From NCBI GenBank assembly GCA_029945725.1, contig JAQSDB010000008.1, positions 1 through 64,000 on the forward strand: DNA of 64,000 nt, given 5' to 3'. Shown piece by piece: positions 27,954 through 35,577 of this stretch. The DNA comes from a bacterium. Lineage in GTDB: Bacteria; Pseudomonadota; Gammaproteobacteria; Pseudomonadales; Moraxellaceae. The position numbers and the translations under genes were made by a program. The notes beneath the pieces are model-generated. The model was not told where the DNA came from. It saw only the letters and a program-made list of their open reading frames with translations, and searched no databases. The stretch's first letter is position 1. Each line of letters starts with the position of its first letter.

Positions 27954-27990
27954 GGATCAATATCGTGCAGGTGACTGCAGACATTGATCC
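27954..27990. repeat. Inverted repeat between the acyl reductase and nadE genes
   Basis: GGATCAAT (27954-27961) and ATTGATCC (27983-27990) are perfect 8-base arms around a 21-base loop that itself holds TGCA...TGCA. There is no T run, so it is not an ordinary terminator. An operator or a stable mRNA end for nadE are options. Confidence 0.45.
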
Positions 27991-28015
27991 CTGACAGAGG
28001 GGGCCGGATAAAAAC

Positions 28016-29644
28016 TCAGTCCCCGGCGTGCCAGCCATTAACAATGGGATAGCGCCTGTCCTTGCCGAAGCCGCGCTGGGTGATGCGCGGACCTATAGCC
28101 GCCTGGCGGCGCTTGTATTCATTGCCGTCAACCATGCGGATGACACGCATCACGGTCTCTGCCGCAAAGCCTGCGGCGATAATGGTTTCGGCACTCTCAT
28201 CGACTTCCACATAACGGCGCAGGATTTCATCCAGTACCGGATACGGTGGCAATGAATCCTCGTCTTTCTGGTCAGGCGCAAGCTCTGCCGAAGGCGGCCG
28301 GTCTATCACTCGCCGGGGAATGGGCGGATGCTCCGGCGCCAGCGAGTTGCGGTATTCGCAAAGCCGGAAGACCAGCGTCTTCGGCACATCCTTCAGAACA
28401 TCAAAACCACCGGCCATGTCTCCGTAAAGCGTGGCATAACCCACGGCCATTTCCGATTTGTTGCCGGTAGTCAGAACCATCAAGCCCTTCTTGTTGGAAA
28501 TCGCCATCAGCAGCACTCCGCGCGAACGCGCCTGCAGGTTCTCTTCGGTCTTGTCGCGCGCCAGCCCCTGAAACTCGGGCTCCAGCCCCGCCATGAAGGC
28601 CGTCACCATGGGCGCGATCGGCAACACGGAATAATGCACGCCCAGCGTACGGGCCTCTGCCTCCGCATCCTCAAGACTCATTGCAGCGGTGTAGTGATAA
28701 GGCATCATCACCGCCTGCACCTTGTCGGCACCAATGGCATCTACGGCAATCGCCAGCGTCAGTGCGGAATCGATGCCGCCGGACAAGCCCAGCACCACGC
28801 CCCTGAAGCCGCTTTTCTGCACATAATCGCGCACGCCCAGCACCAGCGCCTGGTAAACCTCGGCCTCGACAGACAGGGGCTGCGGCCTTGCGGCCGGGAC
28901 AAAGCCCTTTGCTGAAAACTCGAGCACGCCCAGAGCCTCGGTAAAGCGCGGCAACTCGAACACCACGTCACCCTGTGCATTCACGGCACAGGAACCACCA
29001 TCAAAAACCAGCTCATCCTGGGCGCCCACCAGATTGACATACACCAGCGGCAGACCGGTCTCTCTCGCACGCGCCGTCAATATGGCCATGCGCTCCGCCT
29101 GCTTGCCGTAATGAAAAGGGGATGCATTGATATTCAGCAGGAGTCCGGCACCGGCCGCTTTGGCGGCAGCAGCGGGTGCCGGATGCCAGATGTCTTCACA
29201 CACCGTCAGGCCCAGCCGATGCCCCTTGAGATCAAACACCACGGCATGATTGCCTGGCGTGAAATAGCGCTTTTCATCGAAGACCTGATAATTGGGCAGC
29301 TCCTGCTTGGCGTACTCCGCCACACACTGACCATCGCTGAAAACGCCGGCCATATTATAAAGACGGCCATCACGCAGACCGGGATAGCCCAGCACGATAT
29401 GAATGCCGCCCACCTCGCCAAGGCGTGCCAGCGCCTGCTCGATACGGCCAGCGACGCTGGCACGCAGGAGCAGGTCTTCAGGGGGATAGCCGATCAGGCA
29501 CAGCTCCGGAAAAAGCACCACATCCGCCGCCAGCTCATCACGCGCCCGGCGGGCCAGAACCAGCACCTTTTCGATATTGCCCGGGATGTCACCCACCAGA
29601 AAGTCAGCCTGGGCAAGCGCAAAACGCAAGGGAGCAGTGGTCAT
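28016..29644 (-). CDS. nadE: Glutamine-dependent NAD+ synthetase
   Basis: NadE amidates nicotinic acid adenine dinucleotide to NAD+, taking ammonia from glutamine. The 542-residue product has an N-terminal nitrilase-type glutaminase with the E47-K114-C149 triad (FPELCL, AKQELPN, TVCEDIW) and a C-terminal synthetase with the ATP-pyrophosphatase loop SGGIDS (288-293) and NKSEMAVGYATLYGD. The ATG at 29644 is favoured by AGGAA upstream over a TTG two codons earlier. It is transcribed toward the acyl reductase gene across 227 bp. Confidence 0.96.
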   Translation of the reverse strand: MTTAPLRFALAQADFLVGDIPGNIEKVLVLARRARDELAADVVLFPELCLIGYPPEDLLLRASVAGRIEQALARLGEVGGIHIVLGYPGLRDGRLYNMAGVFSDGQCVAEYAKQELPNYQVFDEKRYFTPGNHAVVFDLKGHRLGLTVCEDIWHPAPAAAAKAAGAGLLLNINASPFHYGKQAERMAILTARARETGLPLVYVNLVGAQDELVFDGGSCAVNAQGDVVFELPRFTEALGVLEFSAKGFVPAARPQPLSVEAEVYQALVLGVRDYVQKSGFRGVVLGLSGGIDSALTLAIAVDAIGADKVQAVMMPYHYTAAMSLEDAEAEARTLGVHYSVLPIAPMVTAFMAGLEPEFQGLARDKTEENLQARSRGVLLMAISNKKGLMVLTTGNKSEMAVGYATLYGDMAGGFDVLKDVPKTLVFRLCEYRNSLAPEHPPIPRRVIDRPPSAELAPDQKDEDSLPPYPVLDEILRRYVEVDESAETIIAAGFAAETVMRVIRMVDGNEYKRRQAAIGPRITQRGFGKDRRYPIVNGWHAGD

Positions 29645-29784
29645 AAGCAATTCCTGATTGCAGCTAGCGAAACAAGGGGGCGCCTAGGATAGACTAGCCC
29701 GGCGCAAGCGTCATTTGCCTGTATGTGCCGTTGTCAGCAGTAATGGCTTGCGAGTCAATCACGCCACTTCAAGGACAAGCCTGC

Positions 29785-30030
29785 ATGGGTGTTTTGCGTT
29801 TCGTTTTCCTGGGGATTGCTGCCTGGATTATTTTCCGCCTGGTGCAGCGCGCACTGGGATTGCAACCACCGCCAGCCCGGCGCGAGGAAAAACCGGCAGC
29901 GCCACCACAGGCCATGCGTCCTTGCGCCTATTGCAAGGTACATGTACCGGAAGGTGAAAGTACGCAATCAAAAGGGCATTTCTTCTGCTCGGAAGCCCAT
30001 CGTGATGCATTTTTTCGTGGGCAGCGCTGA
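29785..30030 (+). CDS. PP0621-family small protein with metal-binding-like motif
   Basis: This 81-residue protein has one N-terminal hydrophobic segment (MGVLRFVFLGIAAWIIFRLV) and a C-terminal pattern CAYCKVHVPEGES...FFCSEAHRDAF, with three cysteines and histidines that could bind zinc. From memory it matches the PP0621 family, often found directly before pilS-like sensor genes in Pseudomonas. The ATG at 29785 has AAGGAC upstream. Its stop TGA is immediately followed by the pilS ATG, so the two are coupled. Function is unknown. Confidence 0.82.
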   Translation: MGVLRFVFLGIAAWIIFRLVQRALGLQPPPARREEKPAAPPQAMRPCAYCKVHVPEGESTQSKGHFFCSEAHRDAFFRGQR

Positions 30031-31671
30031 ATGAGGCCCAACCCGCAAAGCAAAGAACGCGAAGACTGGCGCCTGCTGCGCATCTATGCCTGGTACCGCC
30101 TGTTACTGTCGATCCTGCTGATCGGGCTGTTCGCCATAAAGCCTCTGTCCCCCCTCATCGGCGGAAGCAATCCGCCGCTCTTTCTCGCGACAGCGCTCGG
30201 CTATTTCATCACCACCATCTCCGCCAGCCTTTATCTGCGGCAATGGCGCAGCCAGATTCCCACCTACAGCTTCATGCTTCTTTTGGTGGATATTCTGGCG
30301 CTGACACTGATGATGCATGCCAGTGGCAGCCTTAATACCCAGCTCAGTCTTCTTTATTTGGTGACCATCGCCGCCGGCAATATTCTGCTGGCAGGCCGCA
30401 TGGGAGCGCTGATCGCCGCCGTAGCCGCAATCGCCATTCTCTATGAACAGTTTTATTTTGCGCTCAGCAACGAAGAAAACATTTCGACACTGGCCCTCAG
30501 CCAGTCGTCAATTCTTGGCATCAGTTTTTTTGCTGTCGCCCTGCTCAGCCAGATTATTGTGCATCGCATGCGTCAGGGCGAAGAGCTGGCTGAGCAGCGT
30601 GCCCAGGACATAGTCAATCTGCAGCGCCTGAATGAACAAATCATCCGGCGCATGCGCACCGGCATTATTGCCCTCAGCCCCGATCGGCTGATACTGCTGA
30701 GCAATGAAGCGGCCCACCAGTTGCTGGGCCTGATGGCACCAATCACACCGATGAGCCGGCTGGAGGATATTTCACTCCTGCTGGATGCCAGCTTCTTTGC
30801 CTGGCAACAGAACCCCCTGCTGCGCGCCATTCCTTTCAAGAACACTGCGGAAAGCCCGCAAATCAGCGTCAGTTTTGCCCGGCTGACGCCGGATGCCAGC
30901 GGCGGCACCGTGCTGCTTTTTCTCGAAGACACCACGCAGCTCTCGCAGCAGGCACAGCAGCTCAAGCTGGCCTCGCTGGGCCGCCTTACCGCCAGTATTG
31001 CGCATGAAGTCCGTAATCCCCTGGGGGCCATCAGCCATGCCACCCAGTTGCTGGCTGAGTCGGAACTCATCTCCGGCCCGGACAGGCGTCTGCTGGAAAT
31101 CATCGAACAGCACTGCCGGCGCATGAATGCCGTTGTTGAAAACGTGCTGACCGTATCGCGGCGGCAGCCGTCGACGCAGCAAACCTTGCCACTGCCGGAG
31201 TGGTTGTCACGTTTCCGCGAGGACTATCTGGGACTCAAGGCCCAGGATGCAGAACTGGAGCTGAAACTGCATGGCCCCTTGATCAATGTCCGCTTTGATC
31301 CGGAGCAGCTGTATCAGGTAGTGAGCAATCTCGTCATGAACGGCTTGCGCTACAGCCGAAAGCGCACCGGCCATGCCACCCTGCGCATGGAGGCCGGGCA
31401 TCTCGACCTGAATGGCCTGCCGTATCTCGACATCATCGACTTCGGTGACGGCATCAGCCCTGCACAACGCGAGCATCTGTTTGAGCCGTTCTACACCACG
31501 GAAAGTACGGGTACCGGTCTTGGCCTTTACCTCTCCCGGGAAATCTGTGAGGCGAATCAGGCACGTCTGGATTATATTCCGCGCGAGAATGCCAACAAGA
31601 CCGATAATGATGCCGTCCGGACCGGTGCCTGCTTCCGCATTACCTTTACCCATCCCGACCGACTGAGCTGA
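30031..31671 (+). CDS. pilS: PilS, sensor kinase of the type IV pilus system
   Basis: PilS phosphorylates PilR to control major pilin transcription and can sense pilin level in the membrane. The 546-residue product has six hydrophobic N-terminal segments (about 20-180), a PAS-like region (about 205-310), HisKA with phospho-accepting H325 in SIAHEVRNPLG, and HATPase_c with DFGDGI and TGLGLYLSR. The ATG directly follows the stop of the PP0621-type gene. pilR follows 27 bp on. Confidence 0.95.
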   Translation: MRPNPQSKEREDWRLLRIYAWYRLLLSILLIGLFAIKPLSPLIGGSNPPLFLATALGYFITTISASLYLRQWRSQIPTYSFMLLLVDILALTLMMHASGSLNTQLSLLYLVTIAAGNILLAGRMGALIAAVAAIAILYEQFYFALSNEENISTLALSQSSILGISFFAVALLSQIIVHRMRQGEELAEQRAQDIVNLQRLNEQIIRRMRTGIIALSPDRLILLSNEAAHQLLGLMAPITPMSRLEDISLLLDASFFAWQQNPLLRAIPFKNTAESPQISVSFARLTPDASGGTVLLFLEDTTQLSQQAQQLKLASLGRLTASIAHEVRNPLGAISHATQLLAESELISGPDRRLLEIIEQHCRRMNAVVENVLTVSRRQPSTQQTLPLPEWLSRFREDYLGLKAQDAELELKLHGPLINVRFDPEQLYQVVSNLVMNGLRYSRKRTGHATLRMEAGHLDLNGLPYLDIIDFGDGISPAQREHLFEPFYTTESTGTGLGLYLSREICEANQARLDYIPRENANKTDNDAVRTGACFRITFTHPDRLS

Positions 31672-31698
31672 CACTCAAACCCATAAAAAGAGCTGGAT

Positions 31699-33084
31699 AT
31701 GACAAAGCCACTGGCCCTGATCGTTGACGATGAACCCGATATTCGCGAGCTGCTGGAGATCACCTTGGCACGCATGAATATCGATGCGCGTTCAGCTGAC
31801 TGCCTGGAGAGTGCATACACCTGGTTACGCAAGGAAAAATTCCAGCTCTGCCTGACCGACATGAACCTGCCGGATGGCAATGGCATCAGTCTGGTACAGA
31901 CCATTCAGCGTGACTACCCCCACATTCCTGTGGCCGTCATCACCGCCTATGGCAGCATGGAAGCAGCGGTAGCCTCGCTCAAGGCGGGCGCGTTTGATTT
32001 TGTTTCAAAGCCGGTGGAACTCACTCGACTGCGCGAGCTGGTCAACACGGCTCTGCGCCTCAAGCAGGAAGATGACAATTTCCCTGAAGACAGCCGGCTG
32101 CTGGGGCGTTCACCCGCTGTGCGCGAACTCAAGGAAAAAATCCACAAACTGTCGCGCAGCCAGGCGCCGGTTTATATCAGCGGAGAATCCGGCAGCGGCA
32201 AGGAACTGGTCGCACGCCTGATTCATGAACTGGGCCCGCGTGCCGAACACCCCTTTGTTCCGGTCAATTGTGGCGCCATTCCCACCGAGCTGATGGAAAG
32301 CGAGTTCTTCGGCCATAAAAAAGGCAGCTTCACTGGCGCAACAGAAGACAAGCAGGGGCTGTTTCAGGCCGCGAACGAGGGGACCCTTTTTCTCGATGAA
32401 GTGGCCGACCTGCCTTTGCATATGCAGGTAAAACTGCTGCGCGCCATTCAGGAAAAAAGCGTGCGCCCGGTGGGCAGCCTGAAAGAAGTGCCCGTTAATG
32501 TCCGCATCGTCAGTGCCACGCACAAGGACCTTGCTACCGAAGTTGCCGCCGGCCGTTTCCGGCAGGATCTTTTTTACCGCATCAACGTGATTCAGCTGAA
32601 AGTACCAGCGTTGCGCGAACGCGGTGATGACATTTCTCATCTGGCACAGACTTTCCTGAAAAAGCTCAGCACCGAATGGGGTGTCGATGAGCCCGTCCTC
32701 AGTGATGCGGCGCGTATCGCCCTGCGCGATTACGCCTTCCCCGGCAATGTGCGTGAGTTGCAGAACATTCTTGAGCGGGCGCTCACGCTCTGTGATCACG
32801 GCAGCATCCTGCCTGAGCATCTGCAATTACCCGAGCACTCATCATCCGGCAGTGCAAGCAGTGAAAAACCTGTTACCCCGAATACGCCAGGCGAAAGCCA
32901 TGGCGGATCGCTGGAAGACTACCTGTTTGAAATCGAGAAAAGTGCCATTCTCAAGGCGCTGGAAGATACCCGCTGGAATCGTACGGCAGCGGCCAAAAAG
33001 CTGGGCATGACTTTCCGCTCGCTGCGCTATCGCCTGAAAAAAATGGGACTGGATGATGAAGCCGGCGATGAAGAAGAAAAATAA
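31699..33084 (+). CDS. pilR: PilR, sigma54-dependent response regulator of pilin genes
   Basis: PilR activates sigma54 promoters, classically pilA. The 461-residue product has a receiver domain (phospho-site D54 in CLTDMNLPDG), an AAA+ domain with Walker A GESGSGKE (162-169), the sigma54 contact loop as GSFTGA (209-214) and a C-terminal Fis-type helix-turn-helix (WNRTAAAKKLGMTFRSLRYR). No pilA is in this window. It is co-transcribed with pilS. Confidence 0.96.
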   Translation: MTKPLALIVDDEPDIRELLEITLARMNIDARSADCLESAYTWLRKEKFQLCLTDMNLPDGNGISLVQTIQRDYPHIPVAVITAYGSMEAAVASLKAGAFDFVSKPVELTRLRELVNTALRLKQEDDNFPEDSRLLGRSPAVRELKEKIHKLSRSQAPVYISGESGSGKELVARLIHELGPRAEHPFVPVNCGAIPTELMESEFFGHKKGSFTGATEDKQGLFQAANEGTLFLDEVADLPLHMQVKLLRAIQEKSVRPVGSLKEVPVNVRIVSATHKDLATEVAAGRFRQDLFYRINVIQLKVPALRERGDDISHLAQTFLKKLSTEWGVDEPVLSDAARIALRDYAFPGNVRELQNILERALTLCDHGSILPEHLQLPEHSSSGSASSEKPVTPNTPGESHGGSLEDYLFEIEKSAILKALEDTRWNRTAAAKKLGMTFRSLRYRLKKMGLDDEAGDEEEK

Positions 33085-33097
33085 AGCGGGCCTGCAG

Positions 33098-33121
33098 CGC
33101 TCTGGATGTCCTGAGCGTTTT
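33098..33121 (+). terminator. Weak terminator after pilR
   Basis: CGCTC (33098-33102) pairs with GAGCG (33113-33117) around a 10-base loop, followed by four T. The stem is short, so termination may be partial. Confidence 0.4.
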
Positions 33122-33147
33122 CTCGACAGGATGACAATAAAAGACTG

Positions 33148-34275
33148 CTAGCGGGGAGCCAGCTGATAAGGCTCCGGATCCAGCTGCAGGTGTCGGCCGA
33201 GCAGCTGATCCGTTAACAGTTTTGCCGATGCGGGCGCCAGCACCAGGCCATTACGAAACTGACCGGCATTCACCCAAAGATTGTCACAGCCCGGCACGGC
33301 CCCGATAAAAGGAGTGCCATCAGGAGCGCCGGGACGCAAACCCGCCCAGTGCTGCAATGGAACCTGCTGGCTCAACGCAGGCCACAAACCTGCCGCCGAC
33401 GCCATCAGGCTGGCACGAGCTTCCTCCGTCGTGGATTTGTCAAAGCCGACTTCCTCCAGCGTAGATCCGCACAGGACATGGCCATCACGGCGGGGAATCA
33501 CATAACGCCCACCGGCCAGAATGATGCAGGGCAAGGCGCCAGGAGCAAGGCGATAGAGAAGCATCTGTCCGCGCACCGGACGTACCGGAATGCGTGGCAC
33601 CCCTGCCCCCTGCAATAAAGTCGCCGTCCAGGCGCCACCGCACACCACAAATGCTGCCGCAGAAAAAACCCGGCCATCCTGAGCCTCTGCCGCCACCACC
33701 CGGTTGCGCTCACGCTGCCACTGCACCACCTCGGTTTGCGTATGGATGCTGACGCCAAGATTCAGCAAAGAGGCACGCAAAGCATTCAGCAAACGCGGAT
33801 TGCGGATATTGGCGATATCAGGCATCCATAAACCTTCATACCAGTGTGCCGCCAGGCCCGACATGCCGGCTTGCCCTGCCGGGGCCGACCAGTGTTCAAC
33901 CGGCTTGCCCTGCACTGCCGACCAGCGCGCAGCGTCAGCACCATCATCGGCATCCAGCATCAGCATGCCGCAGGGGAAAAATTCCGGATCAATCCCTGTT
34001 TCCGCCGCCAGCCCGGCAGACAGACCCGGATAAACTTCCTGAGCCGCCGCTGCCAGTGCGGTTACCGCCGCGTTATAACGCCAGGGATAAAGGGGCGAGA
34101 CAATGCCGCCGCCAGCCCACGATGCTTCACGCCCCGTCTCGCCACGCTCAAGCACGGTGACCCGGCAACCGGCGAGGGCGAGTTCGCGGGCCGTCATCAG
34201 GCCAATCACACCGGCCCCGATAATCAGGACATCGGGGCGCATTGCAGAGTTCGTTTCAGACTTGCTGGAGGACAT
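33148..34275 (-). CDS. thiO: Glycine oxidase ThiO
   Basis: ThiO is an FAD enzyme that makes dehydroglycine from glycine for the thiazole part of thiamine. The 375-residue product starts with the FAD-binding DVLIIGAGVIGLMTARELA (dinucleotide motif GxGxxG), carries the DAO-family core, and ends with the WAGLRPGAPDGTPFIGAVP region. No other thi gene is nearby; placement beside the minor pilin cluster is also known in Pseudomonas. The first ATG (34275) is kept, though ATG at 34242 (MRPDVLIIG) is possible. It converges on pilR. Confidence 0.9.
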   Translation of the reverse strand: MSSSKSETNSAMRPDVLIIGAGVIGLMTARELALAGCRVTVLERGETGREASWAGGGIVSPLYPWRYNAAVTALAAAAQEVYPGLSAGLAAETGIDPEFFPCGMLMLDADDGADAARWSAVQGKPVEHWSAPAGQAGMSGLAAHWYEGLWMPDIANIRNPRLLNALRASLLNLGVSIHTQTEVVQWQRERNRVVAAEAQDGRVFSAAAFVVCGGAWTATLLQGAGVPRIPVRPVRGQMLLYRLAPGALPCIILAGGRYVIPRRDGHVLCGSTLEEVGFDKSTTEEARASLMASAAGLWPALSQQVPLQHWAGLRPGAPDGTPFIGAVPGCDNLWVNAGQFRNGLVLAPASAKLLTDQLLGRHLQLDPEPYQLAPR

Positions 34276-34410
34276 GCGATGAAACCGTTCACAAACAAGA
34301 TGTTAGGCAAGCAGCAGCGCTTGCCGGCGTGTGGAGCTGCCGTTAAGCTCCGAAGACCAGAAAAAAGCGTCGCCCTGCGGGCGGCTCATTTAACCAGACG
34401 GACTCCTGCC

Positions 34411-34842
34411 ATGAAACACACGCATGGATTCACACTGATGGAACTCATGATTGTTGTGGGAATAATCGCCATCGGAGCAGCTTTCGCCATTCCGGCCTAC
34501 CAAGGCTATATACAACGCGCGGAACGTTCCGCCGCACAGGCTGACCTCGTCGCTGCCACTGCCGCCATGGAGCGCTACAAGGCGCAGCGTTTCACTTACG
34601 CCAATGCCGCAGCAGGCACTACCTTCCCCGCAATTTCGCCCACTAACGCGGCACCCGGTGATCAAAAATATGACCTCACGCTAACAGTCCCTGCTGATGG
34701 CACCAGCTATGAGATCACGGCAACCTCAACCGCATTGTTCGGCAGCACCACGGAAACCATGCTCATCAACAATCAGAACCAGCGTTGCCTGAACAAGAGT
34801 GGCACTACCTGCACCTACGGAGCCGCCGGCTCGAACTGGTAA
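34411..34842 (+). CDS. pilE: Type IV minor pilin PilE
   Basis: This is a type IV prepilin of 143 residues: short leader MKHTHG, cleavage before F, then FTLMELMIVVGIIAIGAAF with the conserved E5. A globular domain follows, with a C-terminal pair of cysteines (RCLNKSGTTC) forming the expected disulfide loop. The order in the cluster and the length fit PilE, a minor pilin that helps initiate the fibre. The frame is open far upstream, but the prepilin start at 34411 is clear. It faces the FimT-like gene with only 16 bp between stops and is on the opposite strand from the other minor pilins. Confidence 0.87.
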   Translation: MKHTHGFTLMELMIVVGIIAIGAAFAIPAYQGYIQRAERSAAQADLVAATAAMERYKAQRFTYANAAAGTTFPAISPTNAAPGDQKYDLTLTVPADGTSYEITATSTALFGSTTETMLINNQNQRCLNKSGTTCTYGAAGSNW

Positions 34843-34858
34843 GGCAGGTTTGCAGAAA

Positions 34859-35437
34859 CTACCAAGCACAGGCACTGCGTGCTTCACGCAATATGATCCC
34901 GCCCTCCCGGGCGGGATACACCACCCGGGGACGCCCCGCACGATTCACCACGACCTGACGCAACCACTCCTCGTGCTGCTTGGTATTGCAGAGCGTAAAG
35001 GTCCCGTTGCTGGCCGAGCTCATGCCATGGCTTTCCCACTGCATGAACCTCTGGCTGCGGAAGCCATGCCAGACCAGAGTAAAACCGTCGGCAAGGATAT
35101 TGGTATCCAGTGCCACCCTGTCTCCCTCGTCTTTCACCCCGTTCCGGTTTTTATCTGCAAACAACAAAAAGCGTTCACGCCAGATGATTTCGCAGGCCTG
35201 ACCACGACCAACACTGCAGAAGGTCAGTGGCTGACGCTCCGCCAGCGCCTTGTAGCGTCCCGATTGCAGAATGCCTAGCAGCATATTCGTGCTGGTAGTC
35301 ACCCGCGTACGCATCAGCATCTGGTCGAAAGCGGGAATCGCCATCGCCATGGTGATCGCCGACAGTGCCATCACCACCAGCAGCTCCATTAAAGTGAATC
35401 CCCGCATCTGCCTGTACAGGCATCCCTGTCGCATCAT
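34859..35437 (-). CDS. FimT/GspH-type pseudopilin
   Basis: The prepilin leader MMRQGCLYRQMRG is followed by FTLMELLVVMALSAITMAMA with E5, then a GspH/FimT domain ending at a C-terminal RSACAW. In competent relatives such FimT proteins bind DNA. The 192-residue gene lies 140 bp past pilY1 with its own strong ribosome site (AGAGGG) and a GG-N10-GC element upstream, suggesting its own promoter. The terminator after pilY1 separates it from the pil operon. Confidence 0.85.
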   Translation of the reverse strand: MMRQGCLYRQMRGFTLMELLVVMALSAITMAMAIPAFDQMLMRTRVTTSTNMLLGILQSGRYKALAERQPLTFCSVGRGQACEIIWRERFLLFADKNRNGVKDEGDRVALDTNILADGFTLVWHGFRSQRFMQWESHGMSSASNGTFTLCNTKQHEEWLRQVVVNRAGRPRVVYPAREGGIILREARSACAW

Positions 35438-35479
35438 TCCGCCCTCTCCCGTCCATGGGTGAGAAAAGGCTGCCTCAAG

Positions 35480-35495
35480 GCGGCTTTCGGGCCAA
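35480..35495 (-). promoter_or_regulatory. Possible sigma54 promoter of the FimT-like gene
   Basis: On the minus strand TTGGCCCGAAAGCCGC keeps the invariant GG-N10-GC of sigma54 promoters and most of the TTGGCACG -24 box, but the -12 part (CCGC for TTGC) is poor. The start would be near 35468. Its neighbour PilR is a sigma54 activator. Confidence 0.3.
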
Positions 35496-35531
35496 GCAGC
35501 AAGCAGCCTCGATAGCTGTAGGAATATGCAT

Positions 35532-35558
35532 AAAAAAAGCCCCGCCGAAGCGGGGCCT
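35532..35558 (-). terminator. Terminator of the pilY1 operon
   Basis: On the minus strand GCCCCGCTTCGGCGGGGC forms a 7-bp GC stem with a TTCG tetraloop, followed by seven T. It lies 20 bp past the pilY1 stop. Confidence 0.93.
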
Positions 35559-35577
35559 TAGTCAGGGCATTACGCCA

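Noticed and set aside
33844-34410. Long N-terminal extension of PilE
   Set aside because: The frame is open upstream but runs antisense to thiO; the prepilin leader and cleavage site at 34411 fix the start.
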